Positions 31,923 through 39,362 of a stretch of DNA of 47,469 nt are shown here, in pieces (position 1 is the stretch's first letter; each line of letters starts with the position of its first letter). The position numbers and the translations under genes are program-made. The notes under the pieces are model-generated. The model was not told the DNA's origin, ran no database searches, and saw nothing but the letters and a program-made list of their open reading frames with translations. Source of the DNA: CAZEDU01 sp964511185 (GTDB lineage: Bacteria; Myxococcota; Myxococcia; Myxococcales; Myxococcaceae); contig CAZEDU010000027.1 in assembly GCA_964511185.1 (NCBI GenBank), forward strand, positions 1-47,469. The letters are read 5' to 3'.

Positions 31923-32438
31923 TTGAAAACTCGAATCGCGCTGTTGGCAGGGGCGGCGTTGATGTTCGCTGGCTGTGGAGACGAGCTGGAGAACTTGCTC
32001 GACGCCGGCTTCTTTCAGTTCACGAGCGGGACGTACGCGGTGACGAACGCGACCGCGCCGCAGACGGATCAATGCGGCCTGCTCGGCGCTTATCAGGATC
32101 CGACCAAGGTCATCGGCGTCACCGTCGAGAACGGCCAGGTGACGTTCAACTTGTCGAACGACCCCAACGACTCGCCGACCTGGTTCCCCAAGGCGACCTT
32201 GGCCGGCAACGCGATCGCGCAGCCGGTCGAAGCGAACTACACGGCGGTGATGGATCCCAACAACTGCAGCGTGCGGATCAAGCGCACGGTGACCGGGACC
32301 GTCGTCAAGGACAACAGCGCGAACCTGACCTTGAGCTTCAACGTCGCGACCGAGGCGGGGACCTGCACCGCGAACAACACGGTGTTCGACGCCGTGCCGT
32401 GCGCGTCGACGTACACGTTCACTGCGACGAAGAAGTAG
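31923..32438 (+). CDS. Hypothetical lipoprotein with beta-rich domain
   Basis: A 171-residue protein starting at a TTG (31923) with AGGGA seven bases upstream. The signal MKTRIALLAGAALMFAGC has a textbook lipobox (FAGC, Cys18). The mature part is beta-rich with paired cysteines (DQCGLLG, NNCSVRIKR, GTCTANNTV, PCASTYTF), likely two disulphides in the periplasm or outer membrane. No family is recognised. It follows the coiled-coil lipoprotein closely and ends 52 bases before an N gap. Confidence 0.72.
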   Translation: MKTRIALLAGAALMFAGCGDELENLLDAGFFQFTSGTYAVTNATAPQTDQCGLLGAYQDPTKVIGVTVENGQVTFNLSNDPNDSPTWFPKATLAGNAIAQPVEANYTAVMDPNNCSVRIKRTVTGTVVKDNSANLTLSFNVATEAGTCTANNTVFDAVPCASTYTFTATKK

Positions 32439-32490
32439 GTGTATGTCGGTCTGGAGCACCGCGGCCGCCAGTTCGGCGTGTAGGCGCAGG

Positions 32491-32500
32491 NNNNNNNNNN
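32491..32500. other. Assembly gap (10 N)
   Basis: Ten N bases of unknown true length lie between the hypothetical lipoprotein and the M66-like metalloprotease gene. Regulatory sequence or even a small gene could be missing here. Confidence 0.98.
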
Positions 32501-32562
32501 GAGTCTTTTCAAAGGCTCCGAGCGCGCGAACATGGGTCCTTCGCTTGCAGTCATTGCGGCCC

Positions 32563-34569
32563 ATGTCCGCGCGCTTGCTGGCATTCTTTCCAGTCGCGGT
32601 GCTCTGCGCCGGTTGCGTCGGCGAGGCGGTCTGGAGCACCCCCGGGGTGGACGCGCCGGCGCCTGGCTTGACCTCTCCGTCCGCTGAGCCGACGCAGCCC
32701 GACGTCGTCTCGAGCCCGCCCGCTTCCCCGACCACCGGCATCAACGACCCTGTCCTGCCCCCGCCGGTTGTCCCGGGTCCAGCGGTCAACCGCCCGCCGC
32801 GCATCGTCTCGTTCGCGGCGACGCCCGACAGCGGCGGCGCGCCCCTGCAAACCACCCTCGCGTGGAGCATCGAAGAGCTCGACGGCGACGCGCTCAGCTG
32901 CGCCATCGACGTCGGCAACGACGGCAGCTTCGAGCACGCACTCACCAGCTGCGCGAGCTCGGGCACCCAGGCGCAGGCGTTCACCGCCGTCGGAACGCAC
33001 CCCGTGCTGCTCCGCGTGCGCGACGCGCGCGGCGCCGAGGTGACCGCGACGCTGCAGGTCACCGTGAAACCCGTCGCCGGTGATCTGCGCGTCAGCCGTG
33101 TGGAGTGGGGCCAGTCGGTCATCTCCGAGAACCCGCGGCTGGTCGCCGGCAAGCAAGCGCTCTTGCGCGTGCACGTGCTCGGCGATCGCGCCGGCCTGTC
33201 GGGCTTCACCGTGCGCGCCGAGGCCACCAGCGCCAGCGCCGCCTTGGGAGCGCTGACGCTGACCGGACCGACGAGCCCGCCGACCGCCGAAGCGCTGGAC
33301 GATCTCACCAAGCAGTACCGCGCGCTGCTCCCGGCGGCCTGGGTGACGCCCGGCGTTCAAGTGCGAGTCACCGTCGACCCCACCGACGCGGTCGTCGAGT
33401 CGAACGAGTCGAACAACACCGTCACGCTGAACCCCACGGTCGGCGCGGGCACGGTGTTGCCGCTCACCATCGTTCCCGTCGTTCACCAAGGCGTCCGCGG
33501 CGCGGTCCCGTCGCTGGGCGACGCGGTGCCGCGGGTCTGGCCCGTGCGCTCGGCCGACATCCGGACGCGCGCGCCGTACACTTTCAACGGCACGCTGACC
33601 GGCTCGAGCAGCGAGGCGTGGGGGCGGCTCCTGCAAGAGCTCGCCGCCGCCCGCCAGTCCGACGGCGTCCGCGACTTTTATTACGGCTCGGTGCGGGTGA
33701 CGTACGGCTCGGGCATCGCCGGCATCGGTTACGTCGGTCAGCGCGCGTCGGTCGGCCGGGACGACTCGGTCGAGACGGCGCTCCACGAGCTCGGGCACAA
33801 CATGGGCCGTGAGCACTCGCCGTGCGGCGGCGTCGCCGGGGCCGACCCCAATTATCCCTATTCGGGCGGCCGCATCGGCTCCCGCGGCTTCGACGTGGTG
33901 ACCGGCCGGCTCGTGCTGCCCAGCAACACGTTCGATTTGATGTCGTACTGCAACCCGTCGTGGGTGTCCGACTACAGCTACCGGGCGGTGCAGACCTTCC
34001 TCGAGAAGAACGTGCCGCCGCCCGCGTCGGCGAACGCCCAGGCGGACTACCTGCTCGTCTCCGGCACCATCGACGCGTCCGGCGTGCAGCTGCGGCCGAT
34101 TCAGCAGATTCGCGCCCGCGCGCCGGAGCGGACCAGCGGCGATCTGCGCGTCACGCTGCGCGGCGCGCGCGGCGCGGAGACCGTCTCGTTCGCGGCGCAC
34201 GGCCTGGCGGACTTGGACCACGACGGCCGCCACTTCACGGTGCTGGTGCCCGCGGTCGAGAGCCTCGAAGCGATCGACTTCGAGCAGGCGGGCCGCTCGC
34301 TCATGTCGCGCCGAAGCATCCCGCGCGCGGTCGCCGAGCCTTCTCCCGAGCTGCAGGAGCACGACGGCTGGCTGCGCTTGCGCTGGAACCACGCCGACTA
34401 CCCGTACGTCTCCGTCGCGCACTGGAGCGCCGAAGGCCGGACCACCTTGTCGCTCTGGCTCACCGGCGGCAGCGCCGACGTGATGACCGACGGGCTGCCC
34501 GCCGGAGGCGAACTGGAGCTCAGCTTCTCCGACGGGCTGCGCACGGTGCGGCGCACGGTCGCGCGCTAG
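32563..34569 (+). CDS. Secreted metalloprotease (M66-like) with CARDB-type domain, lipoprotein
   Basis: A 668-residue exported protein. The signal has lipobox CAGC (Cys18), followed by a Pro/Thr/Ser linker (about 25-75) and a PKD/Ig-like domain (about 80-170: PPRIVSFAATPDSG, LAWSIEELDGD). A CARDB-like adhesion module follows (about 172-295; VVESNESNNTVTLNP is diagnostic). The protease domain contains HELGHNMGREH at 408-418 with a Met-turn in FDLMSYCNP, which is the metzincin/M66 pattern. The C-terminal 150 residues are beta-rich. The HExxHxxGxxH set is complete, so it should be active outside the cell. It starts just after an N gap; the ATG is chosen for the signal peptide. Confidence 0.85.
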   Translation: MSARLLAFFPVAVLCAGCVGEAVWSTPGVDAPAPGLTSPSAEPTQPDVVSSPPASPTTGINDPVLPPPVVPGPAVNRPPRIVSFAATPDSGGAPLQTTLAWSIEELDGDALSCAIDVGNDGSFEHALTSCASSGTQAQAFTAVGTHPVLLRVRDARGAEVTATLQVTVKPVAGDLRVSRVEWGQSVISENPRLVAGKQALLRVHVLGDRAGLSGFTVRAEATSASAALGALTLTGPTSPPTAEALDDLTKQYRALLPAAWVTPGVQVRVTVDPTDAVVESNESNNTVTLNPTVGAGTVLPLTIVPVVHQGVRGAVPSLGDAVPRVWPVRSADIRTRAPYTFNGTLTGSSSEAWGRLLQELAAARQSDGVRDFYYGSVRVTYGSGIAGIGYVGQRASVGRDDSVETALHELGHNMGREHSPCGGVAGADPNYPYSGGRIGSRGFDVVTGRLVLPSNTFDLMSYCNPSWVSDYSYRAVQTFLEKNVPPPASANAQADYLLVSGTIDASGVQLRPIQQIRARAPERTSGDLRVTLRGARGAETVSFAAHGLADLDHDGRHFTVLVPAVESLEAIDFEQAGRSLMSRRSIPRAVAEPSPELQEHDGWLRLRWNHADYPYVSVAHWSAEGRTTLSLWLTGGSADVMTDGLPAGGELELSFSDGLRTVRRTVAR

Positions 34570-34590
34570 CGCCAAATGTCGTGAAGCGCC

Positions 34591-35793
34591 TCAACGCAGC
34601 TCGGGCTTGAGCACCAGGTACCCGTTGCCGGCGCCCGGCAGCGCCAGCACGTTCTCGAGCTCGAGCAGCACCTCGCCGTTCGGCAGCTGCCAGCGCACGT
34701 CGGCGCGGGCGTAGGACGTATCGAAGCGGCGCGGAAACGCGGCGAGCTCCATCCACCGCTTCCCGTCGACGCTGCCGAACAGCCGCGCGCTCACGTCGTC
34801 GGCCGCGTAGACGTCGCCGCCCACCTCGCGCGTGACGCCGAGCAGGTAGCCGCCGCCCGACAGGTGCTTGACCGAGTAGCTCGGCCCGGGAAGCGGCGCG
34901 AGCTCGACCAGCGAGTCGTCGTTCTTGAGCAGCATCACGGCGGGCCGGTAGGGCAGGTAGAGCACGTCGAGCCCGAACAAGAGCCCTTCGCCCGTCACCA
35001 CGCCATCCACCGCGACGCCCATCGCCCCCTCGATGATGGGGGTCCACGAGTGGCCGCCGTCCTTCGAGCGCAAGAGGCCGCCGTAGCGGTCGCCCATCAG
35101 CGCCCAGAGCGTGCCGCGCGCGCCGTCGGCGACCAACGAGTGCATGTGGCGCCGTCCTTGGAACGTGTGGCGGACCTTCCAGGTCGCGCCTCGGTCGGTG
35201 CTCGCCCACAGGCGAATGGGCGACTCGAGCGCGTGCGTCTGGTACTCGCCGAAGAAGACGGTGCCGCTCAGCTCGACGATGTTGTTCGGCTGCAGCATGC
35301 GGAACTTGCCGAGCGAGAGCACCTGCGTCCACGTGCTGCCGTGGTCGGTCGAGCGCTGCAGCGTCCACTGCCCCGAGATCATCACCGCGGCGAGCAGGGT
35401 GCCGTCGCGCAACACTTTCATCTGGCCGAAGTTGCCGCCCGGGTGCGTGAAGCGCAGCGACCAGGTCCGCGCCTGGTCGCTGCTCACCCACAGCTCTCGG
35501 TCGGCGCCGGAGCGGATGCCGTAGACGACGCCCTGCGCGTCGACCGCCCGCACCTGGTGCCCGCCGCTTGAGAACGCGACGCCGAAAGTCAGGCTCTGGG
35601 GCGACGCCTCGGGCTGCGCGGCGATCGCCTTGCCGAGCGGCGCGGGCGCCACCGCGCTGGCCATGTCCTGCTGCACGGGGGGATGGGTGGGCTCGGAGTG
35701 CCAGCGCGCCTCCGCCGAGTCACTCACCGGGCTCGTGCACCACAGCGCGACGAGACCCCAGGCCAACGTGGTCCAACCCTTCCAAGCACGCAT
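34591..35793 (-). CDS. Exported BNR/Asp-box beta-propeller protein
   Basis: A 400-residue exported protein with a signal peptide (about 1-29) and a sialidase-like propeller. Five Asp-box motifs (S-x-D-x-G-x-x-W) are visible: SSDQARTW, STDHGSTW, STDRGATW, SKDGGHSW and SVDGKRW. The catalytic residues of true sialidases (RIP motif, Tyr/Glu pair) are not recognisable, so this is probably a binding or scaffold propeller rather than an enzyme. GGAGG six bases upstream fixes the ATG at 35793. It lies 104 bases after the TfuA gene on the same strand, converges with the M66-like protease and ends 21 bases from it. Confidence 0.82.
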   Translation of the reverse strand: MRAWKGWTTLAWGLVALWCTSPVSDSAEARWHSEPTHPPVQQDMASAVAPAPLGKAIAAQPEASPQSLTFGVAFSSGGHQVRAVDAQGVVYGIRSGADRELWVSSDQARTWSLRFTHPGGNFGQMKVLRDGTLLAAVMISGQWTLQRSTDHGSTWTQVLSLGKFRMLQPNNIVELSGTVFFGEYQTHALESPIRLWASTDRGATWKVRHTFQGRRHMHSLVADGARGTLWALMGDRYGGLLRSKDGGHSWTPIIEGAMGVAVDGVVTGEGLLFGLDVLYLPYRPAVMLLKNDDSLVELAPLPGPSYSVKHLSGGGYLLGVTREVGGDVYAADDVSARLFGSVDGKRWMELAAFPRRFDTSYARADVRWQLPNGEVLLELENVLALPGAGNGYLVLKPELR

Positions 35794-35897
35794 CGCCAAC
35801 CCCTCCCGACCCGTTCACCCACCGTTACGACGCGGGCGGAACATGCCCATCGCGCGCGCGCGAGCAATCCCGCCCGGCCTCCAGGCGAAGCGGACTG

Positions 35898-36995
35898 TCA
35901 GCCCGCGGGCCGTCGCCTCGCCTTCTGGGGCGGGCGCGCGTGGGGCCCGGCGCCGCGGTGGCGCAGCTCGCTGGCGAGCCCTTCGAGCAGCGACGGCGCG
36001 TCGGGGAAGAGCCGCTCGGCGTGGCGGAGCACCTTTTCCTCGAGCGCGCGGGCTTCGAGCAGCGCGCGCAGGTCGAGCGCATCCATCCGCGACGCGGAGG
36101 GGCGCCGGGCCGCCGGCGCGCGGAGCCAGCGCTCCGCTTGCAGCGACAGCTCGGCCGGGCTCGGCGCGAGCCCGCTCGACCGCGCGAGCTCGGCCAGGAG
36201 GAGCCGCCGCAACCCTTCGCGCGCCAGGGCGCGTCCGTCGCGGGAGGAGAGCGTCGCTTCGAGCGGCCCGAGCGCGTCGAGGAGCTTCTTGCGGCGCGCG
36301 AACGAGGAAGGCCGCACCTGGAAGCCTGGGGGACGCGGCGGCGATCGCGAGAGGAAGTCGGAGACGGCGGCGAGGCACTCGCGCGCGTCGCGGGCCTTCA
36401 AGTCCTCCAGCCCGCGGGCGGCCCACGCCCGCCACCGCCCGTGGGTGCGCGCCGTCCAGCGCACGTCTTGGAGCACGCGGGCCCAGCTGCGCTCTTGATA
36501 GAAGACCGCCTCGGCGGCGCGGACGAGCGCTGAAGCCTCCTTGGGTTGGAGCACCTTCGCCGCCCTCGCCTGGGCGGCGGCGTGGCGGACGTTCACCAAG
36601 GGCAGGGTGAGCGGGCGAAAGCCGTGCTCGGCCGAGGCGTGGAGCAAGGCGACCTCGGCGTCGTCGACGAGCGCGCCGTCGCGGTACCAGCGGAAGATCT
36701 GCCCGACGCCGATCATCCCGAAGGGCAACAGCTCGACGGCGCGCAGCGCGCCCATGCTCGACGCGCCGAACACGGGCACGCCGGCCGCCAGCGCCGCGAG
36801 CAGCTCGCGGTGCCAGACCGACGGCTGCGACTCGAACACGCCGTCGATGAGGACCAGCGCGCTGGGCCGCTCCCGGAGCGCGCGCCAGACGTCTCCTTGC
36901 GCGGCCGGCGGACGAACGACGCACCGCAAGCGCTCGCGCGCTTCGGGGGCGCGCAAGGTCGGGCCCAGGAAGACGATGGCGGACGAGGCGCTCAC
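35898..36995 (-). CDS. TfuA-like protein, partner of YcaO
   Basis: A 365-residue protein whose N-terminal ~200 residues are a TfuA-like core domain: IVFLGPTLRAPEAR, ALVLIDGVFESQPSVWHRELLAALAAGVPVFGASSMGALRAVELLPFGMIGVG and FRWYRDGALVDDAEVAL are characteristic. The C-terminal ~165 residues are Arg/Ala-rich and helical, without a known domain. TfuA proteins work with YcaO enzymes to install backbone thioamides (methyl-coenzyme M reductase thioglycine, thioamitide peptides). The GTG start overlaps the YcaO stop by four bases (GTGA). No precursor peptide is obvious in the operon. Confidence 0.88.
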   Translation of the reverse strand: MSASSAIVFLGPTLRAPEARERLRCVVRPPAAQGDVWRALRERPSALVLIDGVFESQPSVWHRELLAALAAGVPVFGASSMGALRAVELLPFGMIGVGQIFRWYRDGALVDDAEVALLHASAEHGFRPLTLPLVNVRHAAAQARAAKVLQPKEASALVRAAEAVFYQERSWARVLQDVRWTARTHGRWRAWAARGLEDLKARDARECLAAVSDFLSRSPPRPPGFQVRPSSFARRKKLLDALGPLEATLSSRDGRALAREGLRRLLLAELARSSGLAPSPAELSLQAERWLRAPAARRPSASRMDALDLRALLEARALEEKVLRHAERLFPDAPSLLEGLASELRHRGAGPHARPPQKARRRPAG

Positions 36996-38077
36996 AAGAG
37001 CTCGCTCACCTGAAAGCTGGGGACCACCACCTTCACCACCTGCCACGCCGAGCGGCGCGGGGTGAGCGTCGCCGCGGCGATCTGCCGATGGCCTGCGCGC
37101 TGCAGCGCTCGCACCACCGCGCGCCAGCCGCCCCGAGTCGTGGGCAGCGCGGAGACCTGTCGGGAGGCGCGCGCCTTGGCGCAGACGCGTTGAAGCCACT
37201 CGGCGGCGTCCCGGTCGGCTGGCGCGACGTCCTCGCGCGCGCCGTGGACGTCGGTCAGGCGCGACTGCGCGGCCTCGAGCAGCGCGCGCAGCATCGCGTC
37301 GTCCGCGTCGAGCGCGCAGGCGTAGCCCGCGGTGAGCGGAACCGGCCCGCGCTCCTGGTCGAAGAGCAGGGCGCCGCAGGTGGCGAGCGCGATGCCCTTC
37401 TTCGGAGCCAGGTCGAACAGACAGGCCTCGAAGCCGCGGGCGCGCAGCCGCTCGACCAGGGCGCGGGTCCGCTTCGCGCCGGAGACGTCGAGCCGCCGCG
37501 CGCGCACGATGGGCTCGGTCCAGCCGTCGGGCAGCGCTTGGGCCAGCTGGTGCCGCTCGGTGGCCTCGAGCAGCGCGTGCAACAACGCGCGCGCCCGATG
37601 GGGGTGCGCCCCCATGCCGTTCGTCGTCCAGCGCACCAGCTGCGGCCCCAGCGGCCAGTCCCCCGCGCGCAGACAGTGGAGCGCCTGCGCGGGGATCCAC
37701 ACGGTCCTTCCGGCGACCAGGTCTTCCGCCGGCCTCCACGCGCAGCGCAGGGTGTCGGACCAAAGCTCGGGGACGACGCACGCGCCCGCCGAGCCGAGCG
37801 ACAGTGGACCCCAGGCCGCCCAGCCGCGGGCCGCGAAGTCGCGCAGGCTCGCCCAGCGGAGCTCGAGCGGGTCGACCTGCTCGGCGGCCCACAGCTCCGC
37901 CGCCTCGGCCAGCGCGCTCGCCCGCGCGCGCTCGAAGGTGAGCCCCTTGCCGTTGGCCACCTGCAGCACGTGGCCTTCCGGACGAATGGCACAAGCCACC
38001 TCGACTTGAGTACGGTCCAACCCCGTGACGCGGGCGACGCGCGTGACGCCGGGAACGCTCTGTTCGGTGGAGGCCAT
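36992..38077 (-). CDS. YcaO-domain protein (probable peptide backbone thioamidation)
   Basis: A 361-residue YcaO cyclodehydratase-family enzyme, which phosphorylates a peptide amide oxygen with ATP to allow sulfur or heteroatom attack. Family positions are visible: NGKGLTFERARASALAEAAE near the N-terminus, NGMGAHPHRARALLHALLEATERH (Mg/ATP-binding Glu-Arg region) mid-protein, and AAQSRLTDVHGARED. The C-terminus (VVVPSFQVSELL) lacks the Pro-rich PxPxP tail typical of azoline-forming members. Coupling to TfuA points to thioamide formation. No docking E1-like protein or dehydrogenase is adjacent. Divergent from an M48 lipoprotein; 71 bases lie between. Confidence 0.9.
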   Translation of the reverse strand: MASTEQSVPGVTRVARVTGLDRTQVEVACAIRPEGHVLQVANGKGLTFERARASALAEAAELWAAEQVDPLELRWASLRDFAARGWAAWGPLSLGSAGACVVPELWSDTLRCAWRPAEDLVAGRTVWIPAQALHCLRAGDWPLGPQLVRWTTNGMGAHPHRARALLHALLEATERHQLAQALPDGWTEPIVRARRLDVSGAKRTRALVERLRARGFEACLFDLAPKKGIALATCGALLFDQERGPVPLTAGYACALDADDAMLRALLEAAQSRLTDVHGAREDVAPADRDAAEWLQRVCAKARASRQVSALPTTRGGWRAVVRALQRAGHRQIAAATLTPRRSAWQVVKVVVPSFQVSELL

Positions 38078-38148
38078 GCCGCGGGGCTCGAAGGGGAGCC
38101 TAACCGGAAGTGAAGCGTCGCAGGCCGGGAACGCAACGAGGAGTCAGC

Positions 38149-38979
38149 ATGGGTCAGCTTCGATGGGTGGTGCTGTCGTTGTGCGCCGTGGGCGCGGGAG
38201 TGGTGGCGTGCTCGACGGTCGAGAAGACGGCGGCGAGCCTCTTCATCTCCGACGAGGACGAGGAGAAGCTCGGACAGCAGGTGCACGCCGAGCTCGAGAA
38301 GCAGGGCACGCGCGAGCTCAATGACCCTCAGGTGAAGGCCTACATCGAGGGCATTGGTCAGCGGATCTTCGCGCAGTCGCGGGCGGACCGGCCGAACGTC
38401 GACTGGCACGTGCACGTGGTGGACGACCCCGAGACGGTGAACGCGTTCGCCATCCCTGGCGGCCACACCTTCGTCATCACCGGGCTCATCTTGCGCGCGA
38501 GCGACGAGGCCGAGCTGGCCGGGGTGATGGCGCACGAGGCGGGCCACGTCTCGGGCCGCCACGCGGCGCGGCAGATCGTCGCGGCCTACGGCATCGACGT
38601 GGCGCTCGCCATCGCGCTGGGGAAAGACCCCGGCACCTTGACGCAGCTCGCGGCGGCGATCGCGAAGACCGGCGCGCTGCTCGCGCACGGCCGCAGCGAA
38701 GAGCACGAGGCCGACGAGTACGGCGTGCGCTACGTGTCGCAGGCCGGCTACGACCCGCAAGGGCTGGTGCGGTTCTTCCAGAAGCTGCAGGAAGACGAGC
38801 AGAAGGGCGGCATCCGGCTGCCGGTGTGGCTGTCCACGCACCCGGCCAACGAAGACCGCATCCAAGAGATCAACGACGTGATCGCGCGCGAAGGGCTCAC
38901 CGGCTCCGACGTCGGCGCCGACCGGATCAAGGTGATTCAGGACCGAATCCGCGCGCTGCCTAAGGACGGCGGGCCGTAG
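38149..38979 (+). CDS. M48 family metallopeptidase lipoprotein
   Basis: A 276-residue periplasmic zinc protease. The signal ends in lipobox VVAC (Cys21). The catalytic motif is HEAGH in VMAHEAGHVSGRHAA, with the third zinc ligand in SEEHEADEYGVRY. The substrate-binding GGHTFVITG segment and the STHPANEDRI C-terminal motif are those of the BepA/LoiP/YcaL group, which degrades misassembled outer-membrane proteins. GAGGAG at 38138-38143 supports the ATG at 38149. It is divergent from YcaO and is more likely a housekeeping quality-control protease than part of the modification system. Confidence 0.93.
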   Translation: MGQLRWVVLSLCAVGAGVVACSTVEKTAASLFISDEDEEKLGQQVHAELEKQGTRELNDPQVKAYIEGIGQRIFAQSRADRPNVDWHVHVVDDPETVNAFAIPGGHTFVITGLILRASDEAELAGVMAHEAGHVSGRHAARQIVAAYGIDVALAIALGKDPGTLTQLAAAIAKTGALLAHGRSEEHEADEYGVRYVSQAGYDPQGLVRFFQKLQEDEQKGGIRLPVWLSTHPANEDRIQEINDVIAREGLTGSDVGADRIKVIQDRIRALPKDGGP

Positions 38980-38988
38980 ACGCCCGCG

Positions 38989-39213
38989 TCAGGCGAGCAT
39001 CTCGATCGGGTCGACCCAGTACGCGGCGTAGAACGGCGCCGCGGGCCACGCGCGGCCTTGCTTGATGCGTTTCATCAAACCCTCCGAGCCCCACTTCCGA
39101 ACGGCTTCGTCGTGTGTGAGGCAGGTGGGTGGAGGAAGATCGGCGCACACGCACTCGGACTTTTCATCGAAGAGTGCGGGGCACCGAAACAGGTGGTTCA
39201 AGTTGCCGGTCAA
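38989..39213 (-). CDS. Small Cys-containing hypothetical protein
   Basis: A 74-residue soluble protein, not recognised. It begins at a TTG (complement of 39211-39213) with GAGG six bases upstream. Cysteines are concentrated near the N-terminus (FRCPALF, ECVCADL, PTCLTH), which could bind metal. The C-terminal half is aromatic and Pro-rich (RAWPAAPFYAAYWVDPIEML). Sequence quality (balanced composition, ribosome binding site, no long overlap) favours a real gene. It lies on the same strand as YcaO-TfuA but is separated by the M48 gene, so a precursor-peptide role is conceivable but unsupported. The 150 bases between it and the caspase gene show no feature. Confidence 0.5.
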   Translation of the reverse strand: MTGNLNHLFRCPALFDEKSECVCADLPPPTCLTHDEAVRKWGSEGLMKRIKQGRAWPAAPFYAAYWVDPIEMLA

Positions 39214-39362
39214 GGATCACCTCGAGCGACGATTCACCAGCCCAAGCTGCCCTCAGACTCCAACGCTTCCGGGCGGCTGAGTCCAGATTTAAGTCCATTC
39301 GAGGGCCCGATCGGTAGCCTGTGGGTCGATTCGCCACATTCGGCGACGGCGTACTCCGGGCT

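Noticed and set aside
32447..32640. A 14-base direct repeat (CGGTCTGGAGCACC) on both sides of the N gap at 32491-32500, suggesting a scaffold mis-join or attachment site
   Set aside because: A 14-base repeat is expected by chance several times in a 47-kb GC-rich window, and no integrase or tRNA end is nearby.
34591..35793. Annotation as an active sialidase
   Set aside because: Only the Asp-box propeller motifs are present; the sialidase catalytic residues could not be identified.
38149..38979. M48 protease as the leader peptidase of a YcaO peptide cluster
   Set aside because: Its motifs and lipoprotein signal match the BepA/LoiP outer-membrane quality-control group, and it is divergent from the YcaO operon.
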